Shown piece by piece: positions 1 to 10,698 of a stretch of 64,000 nucleotides of DNA (position 1 is the stretch's first letter; the number at the start of each line of letters is the position of its first letter). The DNA comes from Nannochloropsis salina CCMP1776 (taxonomy: Eukaryota; Sar; Eustigmatophyceae; Eustigmatales; Monodopsidaceae), in contig SDOX01000014.1 of NCBI GenBank assembly GCA_004565275.1, forward strand, positions 104,785-168,784, given 5' to 3'. Below the pieces are notes generated by a model. It saw nothing but the letters and a program-made list of their open reading frames with translations, made no database searches and was not told the origin of the DNA. The translations under genes were made by a program, and so were the position numbers.

Positions 1-32
1 CTCCCTCCCTCCCTCCCTCCCTCCCTCCCTCC
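1..32 (+). repeat. (CTCC)n tract at the window edge
   Basis: Eight uninterrupted CTCC units. It belongs to the tract family seen in exons, introns and spacers of the window and may be the reason for a contig or window boundary problem here. Confidence 0.9.
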
Positions 33-1833
33 TTGGAACTGTTCCGTGGAAGCAGGCAGTGTGGATGTGGAGGTCGTGGAGGAAGGCGGGAGGGAGGGCG
101 GGAGGGAGGGCGGGGAGGAGGGCTGGCCGCCGTCCACGCACGACTCGGTAGGGGCACCGTGCGACGGCGCCTCCTCTCCTTCCCTCTCCCTCCCGCGGTA
201 AGCCCCCACTTCCCCTCCCCTTTCCCATCGACTTCTCACCGGCCCCCCTCCCACCACTTCCCTCCTCCCCTCCCTCCCTCCCTCCCTCCCTCCCTCCCTC
301 CCTGCCCCCCGGGCTCTCCCGTCCCCCCGGACGCCTGGCCATGGCCCCACCCCGTCGCCGAGGGAACTCCCGACGGGATAGAGGATTCTGAAGAGGGCAA
401 AGCCCCCCCCACCCGCCAAGAGCTGCTGCGAGTGTGGATCTGGACGCGTTCCGATCCCCCAAAAGGCGGAAAACGCTCTGGGCCCTCCCTCCGCCACCCC
501 CCCGAGTCTGAGGAGGAGGGAAAAGGCCCTTCCCTTCCCCGTTCCCAGTGCAGAGCATCCGGCCCCTGCCGCCTCGATCGCTCCCTCCCGGGAGACATGT
601 CCTCCCTGCCCCGAGACCGAGACCCGCGGGCCCATTCTCTTCCCCCGCCGCCCCACCCTCCCTCCCGATCCCGACCATACCCTTCCTCCCTCCCTCCCTC
701 CCACCCTCGCGCCGCCCCTTCCCCTTCCCCCCGGTCATGCGAAAAATGTCCCAAGAATTTTCTTTCCCCCTCCCGCCTCTGGGGAAGGGACCAGGTTCCG
801 CCCTCTCGCCCCCCCCCCCCACCTCCCCCACCTCCCGCTGCCAGCGCTCCTCTCTGTCCAAAGGTCCTGCCGATGGCGGAAACGGAGGGGAGTTCACGTG
901 GGGGGAACGCCGTCGATCCCTCCAATCCCCTCCTTCCCCCTGCATGGGGCCGGCCGAAGGGGAGGAGAGGGCTTCCGACTGCAGAGACACGCGCCGACGG
1001 TCTTTTGCCTCCTCCTTCTCCACCTGGTACGAAAAGCGGGCCGAGGGCCGGAAGGCATCGTCTTCTTCCATCGATTCGTCGGCCAATCCCGCTCCCTTTC
1101 GAATCGGCGTCCCTTCCCCCGCCGTCAAAGCCCCCTCCCTGCCAGACGTGAGACTCTCGCTTTTTCCCGACGAGATCGGAGAGGGCACAGGCGGTGCTGC
1201 CGGTGAAGGAGGCACAAGCTTGTTGCCCCACCCGCCTATGGGATTGCACGGGGCAGCAGAGAGGACAGTGGCCATCATGCTACCGGAGCCCGAGGACCCG
1301 CCACGTCCGGCATGCCCCGCCACTTCGGCGGCTGTCGGCGCCACCATCCGCTTCCCACTCATATCCACGCCGATGCCGCTGCCTGTCTTTAAAAGTGTGA
1401 GGCGGTGGCTTCCCGTGGCAGGCACTGCGCTGTTGCCCGTGTTGCTCGTGGTGAGGGGAGTAGCGAGTGCTGCAGCAAAGGAGGACGCCGTAGCACCTCC
1501 CGTGCTATTTGCAGAAGCGGCATGGGAAAGGGAAGATGAATGTTGCGGCCTACTCCCTGCGGCACCTTTTATACGCGAGACCAGGGCTTGTGTTAGATTT
1601 TTGGCTGCATAGGTTTTTCGTGGGGGCAAGGAAGGCGAGCTGGCGGCAGGACGACAGGACGAGGACTGAGGCGCACCCCGCGCCTCAGTACCCGTGGCGG
1701 CAGATACTTCTTTTTCAGCAACCTTGTCCTCCGTGGTGCTTGCAGAAGGCTGCCCCATCCTGTCGTGAGTATGGGGAAGGATGAGCACGGAAGTGGACAC
1801 CAGAAAAGGGGACTTGGGAGGCTGTAGACGCAT
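1..1833 (-). CDS. Unrecognised Gly/Ser/Arg-rich protein, 5' part only (runs off left edge)
   Basis: The minus strand is open without a stop from an in-frame TGA at 1879-1881 to the window edge, about 610 codons. The first ATG is at 1833; a second, in a better context (A at -3, G at +4), is at 1758 and begins MGQPSASTTEDKVAEKE. The first ~250 residues are Ser/Ala/Thr-rich but not repetitive (for example KTYAAKNLTQALVSRIKG) and read like a disordered regulatory protein. Further on the frame becomes low-complexity, with EGGREGG runs encoded by GGGA tetranucleotides, so an intron or a frame change there is possible. I recognise no domain. Opposite-strand open frames over 33-1612 are Pro/Ser shadows of this GC-rich stretch. 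Reasonably sure of a gene on this strand; unsure of its 3' structure. Confidence 0.5.
   Translation of the reverse strand, partial: MRLQPPKSPFLVSTSVLILPHTHDRMGQPSASTTEDKVAEKEVSAATGTEARGAPQSSSCRPAASSPSLPPRKTYAAKNLTQALVSRIKGAAGSRPQHSSSLSHAASANSTGGATASSFAAALATPLTTSNTGNSAVPATGSHRLTLLKTGSGIGVDMSGKRMVAPTAAEVAGHAGRGGSSGSGSMMATVLSAAPCNPIGGWGNKLVPPSPAAPPVPSPISSGKSESLTSGREGALTAGEGTPIRKGAGLADESMEEDDAFRPSARFSYQVEKEEAKDRRRVSLQSEALSSPSAGPMQGEGGDWRDRRRSPHVNSPPFPPSAGPLDREERWQREVGEVGGGGERAEPGPFPRGGRGKENSWDIFRMTGGKGKGRREGGREGGRKGMVGIGREGGAAGEENGPAGLGLGAGRTCLPGGSDRGGRGRMLCTGNGEGKGLFPPPQTRGGGGGRAQSVFRLLGDRNASRSTLAAALGGWGGLCPLQNPLSRREFPRRRGGAMARRPGGRESPGGREGGREGGREGGEEGSGGRGAGEKSMGKGRGSGGLPREGEGRRGGAVARCPYRVVRGRRPALLPALPPALPPAFLHDLHIHTACFHGTVPRREGGREGGRE
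267..303 (+). repeat. (CCCT)n tract
   Basis: About nine tetranucleotide units, read GGGA in the sense of the left-edge gene and giving [11 protein letters not shown] there if translated. Confidence 0.85.
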
Positions 1834-2423
1834 TTCGCCTCCTCCAGCCTCTCCTTGCCTTCTCTCTCGTGCTATAGTTCACCCTCCAACCCGCTGGCCT
1901 CCTGAAAAGAGAATGCGGACGTGCTCGTAGCATCCACATTCTATCAATCCCCTTTCCAGACCTGCAACACCCGTGACGACCACACAAACGCCGGGAATCC
2001 GAGTCTGTGGTGCGCTTCCACCCTCACAGGATTGAGGTGTCTGAGGGATATCAGGGGAAAAAGCGATTTTCCTGACCACACCACCCACTAATAAAAACGA
2101 CTAGACACACATGCTTATGTCGTCTCCATCCGCAAAATTCCGGTAGAAATCGCTGCAAATCAGTTTTGATAAAAGCAATGGATGCATTTTAATGCTGGCC
2201 TTCCCCAAGAGGCATTTGCACATTGGTGTTACGTGCACAAGCTCAAGGGAAGAGGTAAAAGGAACAGAGATGCCCGAATGGGCCACAGGGTAAAAGAAGC
2301 GACAGTCGTTCAAGGCAGAGTTCAGGTCGGAAAAGACAACACGGTTGGTGATTACTTTGCATTTTCATTTCCCAGAAAGGCACGGACTCCACATTTTCGT
2401 CGCGGATGCCTCCCAGCCCTCCC
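1834..2423. other. Intergenic: cyclophilin 3' side and promoter of the left-edge gene
   Basis: Both flanking genes are on the minus strand, so this stretch should hold the 3' UTR of the cyclophilin gene and the 5' region of the left-edge gene. I see no convincing coding frame, RNA gene or repeat. Confidence 0.4.
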
Positions 2424-3862
2424 TCAGGCCTGGACTGGCGGCCCGGTCAATGGTGTTGCCTTGAAGACCCGCACATCCGTCAAAGGCCTAGGAGAGAAAA
2501 AAAAGGGGGAAAGGGGGCAAAAGTCGTGCATGATGGACATTGATAGCATGAAAATCTCCACTCAACCTGCGTCCTGCTCTTGACAACCGCCACGCATCGC
2601 TAACATTCGCCCTTTGCCCCCTCCTCCCCCGGTTTGGAAAGCCCCGTCACCTGTCCCCTTCCCCCGTCTTGACCAGTCCCAGCTTCTGCACGATGGGCAT
2701 TCCGTGAGATATCCGGCCGAAAATTGTGTGCTTCCCATCGAGCCACGGCGTGGGACCCAGGGTCAGGAAAAACTGACTCCCGTTAGTGTTAGGTCCCGCA
2801 TTGGCCTAGGGATCCATGGGAAAAGTTAAGAGGAAAGGGTGGGGGGTGAATAAGCACAGAATGAGATGTACAATCGAGCGGGTGGCCGAGGGAAAATCGT
2901 AAACAATGGAGAGCTAAGGGAACATATCTATAGAGAAAGGAAGCAAACGGTGGTCTTCTCGGATATCGCAAAGCCCCCAAGGGGAGCGAAATAGTAATAC
3001 AACGAAGTACGAAGAGGGGAACACCACCCTGCAAGAACAAGGTCAGATCGGAAAAAGAAGCGGACATGTGTGTAGGGGAAAAGGGAAGAATAGCAGCACA
3101 CCAGGTCGATTTGAGTGGCCTCTTGGAGCGGCAAACCAAAAAAAAATATGCCTCGTAAACACGTACCATTGAAACAATCCCTGCTCCCGTATGCTTGAGA
3201 TCTCGAGTTATCTCGTCCTCAAATTTCCCTCTGTGTGGGCACAGCAAAGTCAGTCACTCCCATAGATACTGTGGTTGCTTTCAAGCTCCCTCTACGTGAA
3301 CCTCTTCATGCGCTTTTACCCGTATATAGACTCGCCTCCACGCCCCGTGCCAGTGGGATCTCCGCCTTGAATCATGAAGTCCTTGAATCGAGTGGAGAGT
3401 GCAGGGGAAAAGGAAGTTGTCACTACAGGCTGGCATCCCAGAGACAGCCTCTGCCATGTGGAACGATCCTGATCCATTCCATGCTTCCATTAACCTTCCA
3501 CTTACCTTTATGATGCGGTGAAAGATGGTGCCATTGTAATACCCCGAGCGTGCCAGCTCTTTAAGTGGACAGGAAAGCAAAGCGACCCCAACGTGAGAGG
3601 GAAGACGAGCAACGGGAATTGTGCGAATGGAACCTACCGGCAAAATTGTGGCAGGTTCTTGGAGCATGCTTATAGTATAACTCCACAGTGAAATTTCCCT
3701 GCATCAAGTCGATTTTAAACACACCATTTTGGTCGGTCAAAAAGGATCAGATCAACTCCTCAAGCGCCTTCCCTTGACCCTGAACTCTTTCCCTTTACCA
3801 CCCCTACAATCCTCCTCCATACTCACCACCGATGTCTCAAAGCGCACATGCGTCCAGGACAT
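2424..3862 (-). CDS. PPIL1: PPIL1-type peptidyl-prolyl cis-trans isomerase (cyclophilin)
   Basis: Seven exons join in frame with GT-AG borders: 3862-3827, 3698-3638, 3558-3506, 3381-3320, 3230-3167, 2805-2651 and 2487-2424, giving 495 nt and 164 aa, close to the ~166 aa of animal PPIL1. The protein begins [20 protein letters not shown] and is a single cyclophilin domain. Visible active-site and core motifs are [20 protein letters not shown] (catalytic Arg in FHR), [18 protein letters not shown] (Phe and Trp of the proline pocket) and the end GPPVQA. Family knowledge: PPIL1 is a nuclear cyclophilin of activated spliceosomes that binds SKIP. There is no targeting peptide or extra domain. The start is the only ATG giving the conserved FETS N-terminus. 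It is divergent from the Yippee gene across about 470 bp. Confidence 0.93.
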
Positions 3863-4334
3863 GGCAGATGTGCGCGTCTCCCTGTGATGTATAGTGCCAG
3901 TACGCAGGGCGAGGGGGTTGAGGGGTGGCGTTTCGCCCCTTTATTTCACGAGTACGTCCGTCGCTGAGTTCATCGCCCAACTCGATGCCCTCTCTGTGGT
4001 GTCATAGAAGACACACCCCAAGGCTAGCGCTTGAAGATCCCGTCTTCGCATGGCACGATCACCTATACAGTAAGACTACACGCCAGGCGCTGGCCGTGTG
4101 CTTTTGGCTGCGTTGCGCGATGGCTGTGTGTGCGGTGTGCGCGTTGGAGGGGATCTCGGGAGCAAGGAGGCTAACAGAAAGAGCCCCCTTCTGTAGCGGC
4201 CCTTTTGTCCGACGCGTGATTTTTTCTTGGGGCCGCCGGCTCTTTTCCTTCTCTTTTCCCAACCAGCTGCGTGGATTAAACCTACGTCTACGACATCCAC
4301 AGGTCTGGGTGGACCTGTGGGGACAAGGGCGATC
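3863..4334. promoter_or_regulatory. Shared divergent 5' region, cyclophilin / Yippee gene
   Basis: The genes on either side point away from each other, so both promoters and 5' UTRs must lie here. A pyrimidine-rich stretch ending in AG near 4267 could be an intron acceptor of a non-coding first exon of the Yippee gene. I recognise no TATA box or other defined element. Confidence 0.4.
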
Positions 4335-4476
4335 ATGGCTACGGTCGCGACTTCAACTTTCTCAGTGCCACCTCCCCATGGTCATGCCCTCTTCGTCAAT
4401 CACCCTGGAAGCGACGTGGGGGGTTCGGAGGAACACCATGGCTACCAGCAGCCGCATTTACAAGGTTTGCAAGATG

Positions 4477-4510
<34 letters not shown>

Positions 4511-5650
4511 TGAGGAGGAGGAGGAGGAGGAGGAGGGCGACGGGAGCGAGGAGGAGGAGGAAGAGGAAGCAGGAATGGTGCCGTGGTGGGCGGTGCAGCA
4601 ACAACACAGGAACTTGGAAGAAGCAAGGTCTGACAATCGACATGACGAGCAGCGCGAGCATGAGTACGCCAGCGACGAGGAGGAAGAGGAGGACGAGGAC
4701 GAGGTCGGGGAGGAGGGCAGGGGCGGAGGGCCCTTTGTCAGGCTGGTTCGCTTCTTCTTATCGCCCATTTTGAAGCCTTTGACGACTGTGCTCCACAAGG
4801 CGCACAGCCATGTGGGATTTGCGTGGGTAAGCAGGAGTCATCGCTCCTTTCCCGGGGACGGAACTGCTCGCACGCAGTCGCAAAGGAGGAGGAAGAAGAA
4901 AGCGAAGGAGGAGGAGGGATGGAGGGTGTTGGAGGGCCCGCGCGTGTATGCCTGCGGATTCTGTCGGATTCATTTGGCCACCGACATGGAGGTCGTCTCC
5001 CGGGTACGGCGGGTGCGGGGAGAAAGAGGGGAAGGGGGGAGAGGGAAGAAGGAGTGAGAGGAGAGGAGGAGGAGGAGGAGGAAGGGAGGGGCCGCCCACA
5101 GAGGATTTGCTCATTCTTACACGACAATCGTGCCTGGGTTGTTTCATAGGCATTTCAAGGACGCGGGGGCCGCGCATTTCTTCTCGATGATGTGTAAGTG
5201 GTGGACATTTTCCTTTCTCCAGCCTGTCCTCCCTCCCGTCCTCTCACCCCCTATCCCCCTGTGCCCATGCCCCTTCCCAGCGTGAACGTCTCCTTTGGCC
5301 CCTCCGAAGAGCGGCTTCTTATGACGGGGCTCCACGCGGTCAGCGACGTCTGCTGTGCTGGGTGTCAGACAGTGGTGGGATGGAAATACGTAAGAGGGAG
5401 GGAGGGAGGGAGGGAGGAAGGGAGGGAGGAGGGACTAAAGACACAACTATGCATGGCTTTATGGGCGGGGTGGTGCGATAGGGATGGAAGCGCAGGGTCC
5501 GGTCCAGGAAGAAGCGAGGCAGGGGTGACATCCGGCTGATATCCTCCCTATTGCTCACAGGATAGAGCCTACGAAGCGACTCAGAAGTACAAGGAGGGGA
5601 AATTTATCCTGGAGAAGGTCCATTTGGTCGTGGAGGAGGAGGCCTGGTAG
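4335..5650 (+). CDS. Yippee-domain zinc-binding protein with long acidic/Gln-rich N-terminus
   Basis: Four exons (4335-5003, 5150-5193, 5281-5389, 5561-5650) give 303 aa. The last ~115 residues are a Yippee/YPEL domain: [14 protein letters not shown] with the first CxxC, then [31 protein letters not shown], a second CxxC in [13 protein letters not shown], and the end [14 protein letters not shown]. The two CxxC pairs are expected to bind one zinc. Ordinary YPEL proteins are ~120 aa; here ~190 residues precede the domain, with poly-Gln coded by a CAG tract, poly-Glu runs, a short hydrophobic stretch ([16 protein letters not shown]) and a basic [11 protein letters not shown] patch. The start is the first in-frame ATG; an upstream exon cannot be excluded. 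Function of YPEL proteins is poorly defined (nuclear/centrosomal in animals). Domain call certain, start moderately so. Confidence 0.88.
4479..4508 (+). repeat. CAG microsatellite coding poly-Gln
   Basis: Ten consecutive CAG units in the first exon of the Yippee gene, coding a poly-Gln run and followed directly by GAG repeats coding poly-Glu. Likely length-variable between strains. Confidence 0.9.
5395..5430 (+). repeat. (GGGA)n tract in the last Yippee intron
   Basis: An almost uninterrupted GGGA tetranucleotide run just inside the 5' end of the final intron. It belongs to the tract family seen throughout the window. Confidence 0.85.
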
Positions 5651-7266
5651 GCAGGGGGGGAAGGAAGGGGGGTTAGACGGGAGGGATGGACGGATCTACG
5701 TCATGTGGGGCAGAGCGTCGGTTCAGGGGGCCTGGTGGAAGATTGGAGAGGGAGAAATGTGGGAAGGGGGAAGGCACGTATCGTACGACGAGAAAAGACG
5801 TCGAGTGGCTGAAGAAGGAGACGGGTCAATGTGATGTGAATGGGAAGTAGGCAGTCTCTGCAAGGAGGGGGGATAACCATTGGTGTGTGCATGTGCATTT
5901 TGGTTGGGAGAGAAATGACGCAAGGGGGGGTGCGTCCTTGACGTGGGGGGGAGGCAATGGCACAGGCGGTAGAGTGATAAATAAAGGATGGCCATAGCCA
6001 AGTCGCGGGGGAGGGAAGTGCTTCGAGCCCAACGGCCCGTGCAAGAATGGCGGCCTGGAGTGGGTGTGCGACATAGGGGGGCGTGTGGATAGGGCAGAGG
6101 CATACGGTGGTGGGCAGACTAGTCCCCCATCTTCTGGGAGGCGGGACTCGTGTTGTAAAGGCGTGTATGGAAAGGAAGGAGCGCTCGGGGTGCCAGGTCA
6201 GTGCCCCTAGGGGAGACCGACTTGCGACTTCTGCGGCATATTTCTTTTGGCTGTGAGAGAGAACCCACAGTGATGTGCAGAAACGAATCAGAGTGAGAGA
6301 GGAAGAGAGTTACATGTGAAAGAAAAACGGGGTAAAGAGAAGGAAAAGGTGCGAGGAAAAGCTTATGCCTGGTAATTGGAATGTCAGGAAAGGGGCATAA
6401 TTGCCAGGGAGAGAATGTAAAAGCGATAAGCGCAGGAGAGATAGACGAAAGTGAGGAGGAGGAAAAAAGAGGGGGTCATGATAAGAAAGCCTTACAAGAA
6501 GATGAAGTGGAAACCGAAGCGGGGAGAGCAAGAAAAAGAGAAGGATGGTGGCGATGACTGAATAAGTCTGACGCGCACACAAACAGGTGGAGGCAATCAG
6601 ACGACGTGAAGCATCCGAGAGGAAAACTCCAGAGACATTGAGCTGGTCGTGGGGGGAGGAAGGACTGAAAGCGCTCTTTACACAGAGTAATATTCAAAGA
6701 TGGTGCATGGTAGAAGGCATATGGGACCGGGCAGAATAGACTGCCCCACAAACACACAAGATATCGCGCCCTGTTTGATTTCTTTGACAATTAGCCTCTC
6801 GAGTGGTCGATAGCTTCAATCTGTACGTCATTTTTAAATTCCTTCATTTTGTCCACCGCGAATACCTTGCTTCTGAGCCGCGTCATGCCACAGCTCTCTT
6901 GTCACCTCCTCCCTTTCATGCTCGGCGCCGTCTCCATGAAGGGCTCACAGACATGCGTGGCATCTCCCTCAGGCCACAATGCATCCCGTGGCATGCCAGC
7001 CCTCTCGAAGGAAAACAGCTCGGATGTGTTCGGCGAGCTTGTTCGGAGGATTTCGGAGTCGACCAGAAAGCGGGGCCACCGGGGCGCAGTCAAAGTGCCC
7101 TCCATCCTGCGCATATCCAAAGTCAAAGGAGGGAAGCGGCAGAAGCCGAGTGCATTCTTATCGGGTCAGATTGATTTGAACGGTGCTCGCTGGCAAGTTC
7201 CTGCTCCTGCACCAACGCTGCAGGATCCCTCCCACATTACTGCCTTTTCTGCCTTCTCGCATCGCT
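5651..7266. other. 1.6 kb between convergent genes; no gene supported
   Basis: The Yippee and diflavin-reductase genes end toward each other here, so parts must be 3' UTR. Open frames on both strands are short, low-complexity or lack homology. A GC-rich patch at about 6885-7175 is open on both strands; on the minus strand it reads a non-repetitive peptide including GHFDCAPVAPLSGRLRNPP that ends near 6970, but I could not connect it to a start. The 6250-6800 part is purine-rich on the plus strand. Nothing else is recognisable. Confidence 0.4.
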
Positions 7267-10038
7267 TTACGCCCATATGTCCAATACATAACGCTGGCGC
7301 TGCTTTAACTCGACCAGGAAGGCCTCTGCCTCTTCCTCACTCCCTAACCCCTCCTGTCTACCCCCGTGCTGCACCAAGAGGGTCCTCAGGCTGGCATGCA
7401 CGTCGCGGGCCATGTTCTCGGCGTCCCCGCACACGTAGAGATAGGCCCCTTCCTTCAGCAGCATCCGGGCCAGCGCCTCCCCTTGCTCCTGCATCCTGTC
7501 TTGCACGTACACTTTCCGAGCGCTCTCCCTCGAAAATGCCGTCTGCAACTCACTCAAGACACCCCGTTTCAAGAAATTTTCCATCTCCTCCCGATAGATC
7601 CAGTCCCCCGCTTTCGTTCTACATCCAAAGAACAACCAGATCGGTCCTTCCCCTCCCTTCTGCGCGAAGGACCCTATCCCTTCCTCCTCCATTTCCACCC
7701 CCGTCCCCGCCCCGTCCTCCGCGTCGTCCCACACGTCAAAATCTCCCCGCCAGTAACCGGAGCACACGTCGGACCGCGAGTGTTTCAAGGCCTCTCTCCG
7801 CGCCTGTCGATGGGACAAAAACCCCATGAACGGAGCCACGCCCGTTCCAGGCCCCACCAAAATCAGGGGCCAGGAGGGGCTGCCTGGAAGGACGAATTCC
7901 TTGGCCGGTTTCAGGTACAGGGGGGAGGGAGGGAGGGAGGGAGGGGGCACGGGACGACGTATAGAGGCACTTGTCGTCCCCACTGGCGGGCCCGGCCGCC
8001 TCTCGCAACATGCGTTCCATCCAGGAGGTGCAGACACCCGTCCGTCGGATCACTCCCCCCCCGGGACGTGGGAGCTCGTACTCGACCACGCTGAAGGCGA
8101 TACGCAGCCGGGTGGGACAGACCAAGGGGGAGGAGGCCACAGAGTAGTACCGAGCGGGCAAGGGCGGGAGCAGATCAAGCAGGGCTGCCAAGGTAGGGGC
8201 CGCGGAGGGGATCAATTCCAAGACTTCCGCCAGCGACAGACGTTGCTCCAATATCCACGACTCGTAGAGGGCTTTTCCTCCCTCCCCTCCCACCCCCAGC
8301 CACCAGAGCAAGGCCTGGTCGCCCTCGTCCTGGGTATAAGCTGCCAGCGCCTTCAGGACGTGGGGCTTGGGCGTCCCTTCCAGATCCATCACTTCCCTCA
8401 CCACCTCCTCCAGCGTCCAGCACGCCGTCCCCAAGACTCCTCCCACCGCCACACCATCCGTCACCTGCAGCCGCGACTTTCGGTTGCCCGCCCTCCCTCC
8501 CTCCCTCCCCACCCGCTCCAGCACTCTTTCCACCGCCTCTGTCCGGTTCGGGCACCGGATACCCACCGCATCCCCGGGCACGTACGGGAAGGGCGGGTCA
8601 CAGTCCTGGGTGTCAAGCTCCAGCTCCAGGACCCGGCGGGTGGGGGGCTCCGAGTGGTGCCCGTCTCCTGCCGTCTTGGTCAAGTACACGGCGTGCCGCA
8701 CTTTCGCCTGTGCGGGATGTTCGTAGCTGTAGCTGGCTCCCTGTGCTTGCAGGGTTGCTAGGGGGGCGGCGCCGGTGGGAGCCGCCCTACCCCCGCCCGT
8801 CACGCCCGTGAAGGGGGAGAGTCGTCCTGTGAAGGGGCTGGGTGGTTTGAGCGCAGTAGGGGAAGGGGCAGCCGGAGGGGCGAGGGAGGCCCCGCCATGG
8901 TTTAAAGGTGTCGAGCAAGGGAGGGAGGACTGGGAGGAGGTGGAGGAGCGTGGGGGAGAACCCCGTTTCGGGATGGGGTGGGCCTCGGCGACAGGCGGGG
9001 TGCATTCCGCCCCGGGGCCGCTCTCGTCCATGAAAATGACCTTGACGGAGGGGGTATATGCGGTCCAGGGTCGGTCTTTGGCTGCGGCCAACGCCTTCTC
9101 TCGGATTTGTTGGAAGTCGGCGGGGGCCAGAAGGCTTTCCACCCACTGAGCCCCGCTTGCCTGCGTCAAAGGCCCCCCTCTCGCTTGAGGCAGGCCCACG
9201 CGATCCGCCACGTGTGGCTCCGCGTCTTTTTCCTCCACTTTCCCTTCCACGGCCACCCTTTCCACCTCCATTGCAGGGGCTCCTTCCTCCCCCTGCCTGG
9301 CCATTCCCTCCCTCCCGGTCTCCGGGCCCACACCGAGGGTGCTGTCCTCATTGGCCTTGTTTGAGGTATCTCCGTTACCCACCGAGGCAAGGGTCGTATC
9401 CTTTGCGCCAACTCCGTCCCTCCCTAACGCTTTCATCAACGCCGGATACAGAGTTTCAATCCAGGGTTCTACTGTGCCTTCCAATCCCACGGCCTCGTCC
9501 GCTGTCCCCAAATTGTGCATTCGTCGGCCCCCCACTTCGGACAAGCGCGCGTCCATGCTCTTGCCCATGTGACAGAATTTATCGTAGTTCGTGTCCCCCA
9601 AACCCAACACGGCGAAGTGCATTCGGTTGGCCAGGAGCGTCTTGGGCTGCGTCCGCCGCTTCAGGAAGCGCCAGAATTTTTCTGCATTTTCCGGGGCGTC
9701 ACCATTCCCAGTAGTGGCGCACACGAAAATGCCTGCCTCGTACTCTTCAAATGCGGGATTGGATAGCTTCTTCCAATCGTTCATGGCCAGCAACCGGGCA
9801 CCTGGTAATCCATGCTTGTTCTGAAGCTCGGCGTGGATGCGCTTGGCGATGAACTCGGAATTGCCCGTGGCGCTTCCAAAACATACCAGAATGGAGGGGT
9901 GGCTAGAGGTTGTGTGGGGTGAGTGATGAGCGGTGGGGTTGTGGAAGTGGAATAAAGCAGGGTGGCCGACAGCCGCAATGCATGGAAGACAGAGGGAGCC
10001 CCGCGAGCGTACCTTGCACCTCCATCGGTATTCACCAT
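7267..10038 (-). CDS. MTRR: Diflavin reductase, methionine synthase reductase type
   Basis: Exon 1 (10038-10013) codes MVNTDGGA and splices to 9902. The product, about 890 aa, has the order FMN flavodoxin, FAD-binding, NADPH-binding. FMN: LVCFGSATGNSEFIAKRI at the N-terminus, then VCATTGNGDAPENAEKFWRF and AVLGLGDTNYDKFCHMGK. FAD: ARYYSVASSP and GVCTSW. NADPH: LILVGPGTGVAPFMGFLSHR, WLFFGCR, LYVCGDAENMARDVH. It ends YVLDIWA, very like the tail of methionine synthase reductase. Known role: NADPH-driven reductive reactivation of B12-dependent methionine synthase. About 350 residues of Pro/Ser-rich linker separate FMN and FAD parts. The reading frame shifts within a CCCT tract at about 7921-7945, between the FAD part and the NADPH part; see findings. 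A related diflavin reductase (NR1/Tah18 type) is less likely because of the C-terminus. Confidence 0.88.
7921..7945 (-). repeat. (CCCT)n tract with frame change inside the reductase gene
   Basis: Sense strand reads about five CCCT units between the end of the FAD domain (DDKCLYTSSRAP) and the NADPH domain (YLKPAKEFVLPG). The two sides are in frames offset by one base; loss of one 4-base unit would bring them into the same frame. No GT-AG intron explains the shift. Confidence 0.75.
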
Positions 10039-10698
10039 TTTCGCAATTTAGACCCGAGGCAGTCGTCAATTCCTATTGTGTTAATGGGTGATGGAAGCCG
10101 CTGACGATGTGAAGCTTGTTTTCCCTCATGTTACAGTGCACCGGGAAGCTGTGAGTCATTCATCCTATTGCATGCGACCCAGTATCCGTTACCATGACAA
10201 ACGCACACGCCCCCCATCGCGCCCGCAAATCATTTTTTTAACATGGCCTCGGGCTCGTAAATGTAGAGATAAAAGGTCAACAGGCAAAGGTGATGCTCTT
10301 GTCACGTTGTCCGCAGTAAAAGACACGAAAGAGGAACTTACAACTTTAATCACGTCGGCTAAGCTACAGCGCTCTGCCGCAAAGGCGAGATATGAATGGA
10401 AGAAATAAAGGTTGGAAGGACGCGAAACATTTTTTCCCACGATTGTAATGACATGCTTCTGAGGCGAAAAAATGTTGCTCCCAAACTAAAGTCTGCTCCA
10501 TGACAATCATATTAAGAGGACAGGAAGAAATGATAGTCATACTTCAACTGTTTGATGAATCTGGTTTCTTACTTTTTCTAAAATACTCCTCCACAAAGTT
10601 GTCTCTCCGGAAAACACGACCCCAAATTTTCCACAGTGACGATAAAATTTCATATACAGATGAAATATACAGCTTTGCCCCCACTATTTCAATTACTC
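10039..10698. other. Intergenic: midasin 3' side and reductase promoter
   Basis: Both neighbours are on the minus strand. AT content is higher than in the flanking exons. No coding frame, RNA gene or repeat is recognised. Confidence 0.4.

Noticed and set aside
6849-7829. Plus-strand open frame of about 325 codons with Arg/Ser/Pro-rich sequence
   Set aside because: Its second half is antisense to the conserved NADPH domain of the reductase; the first half has no homology and no splice support.
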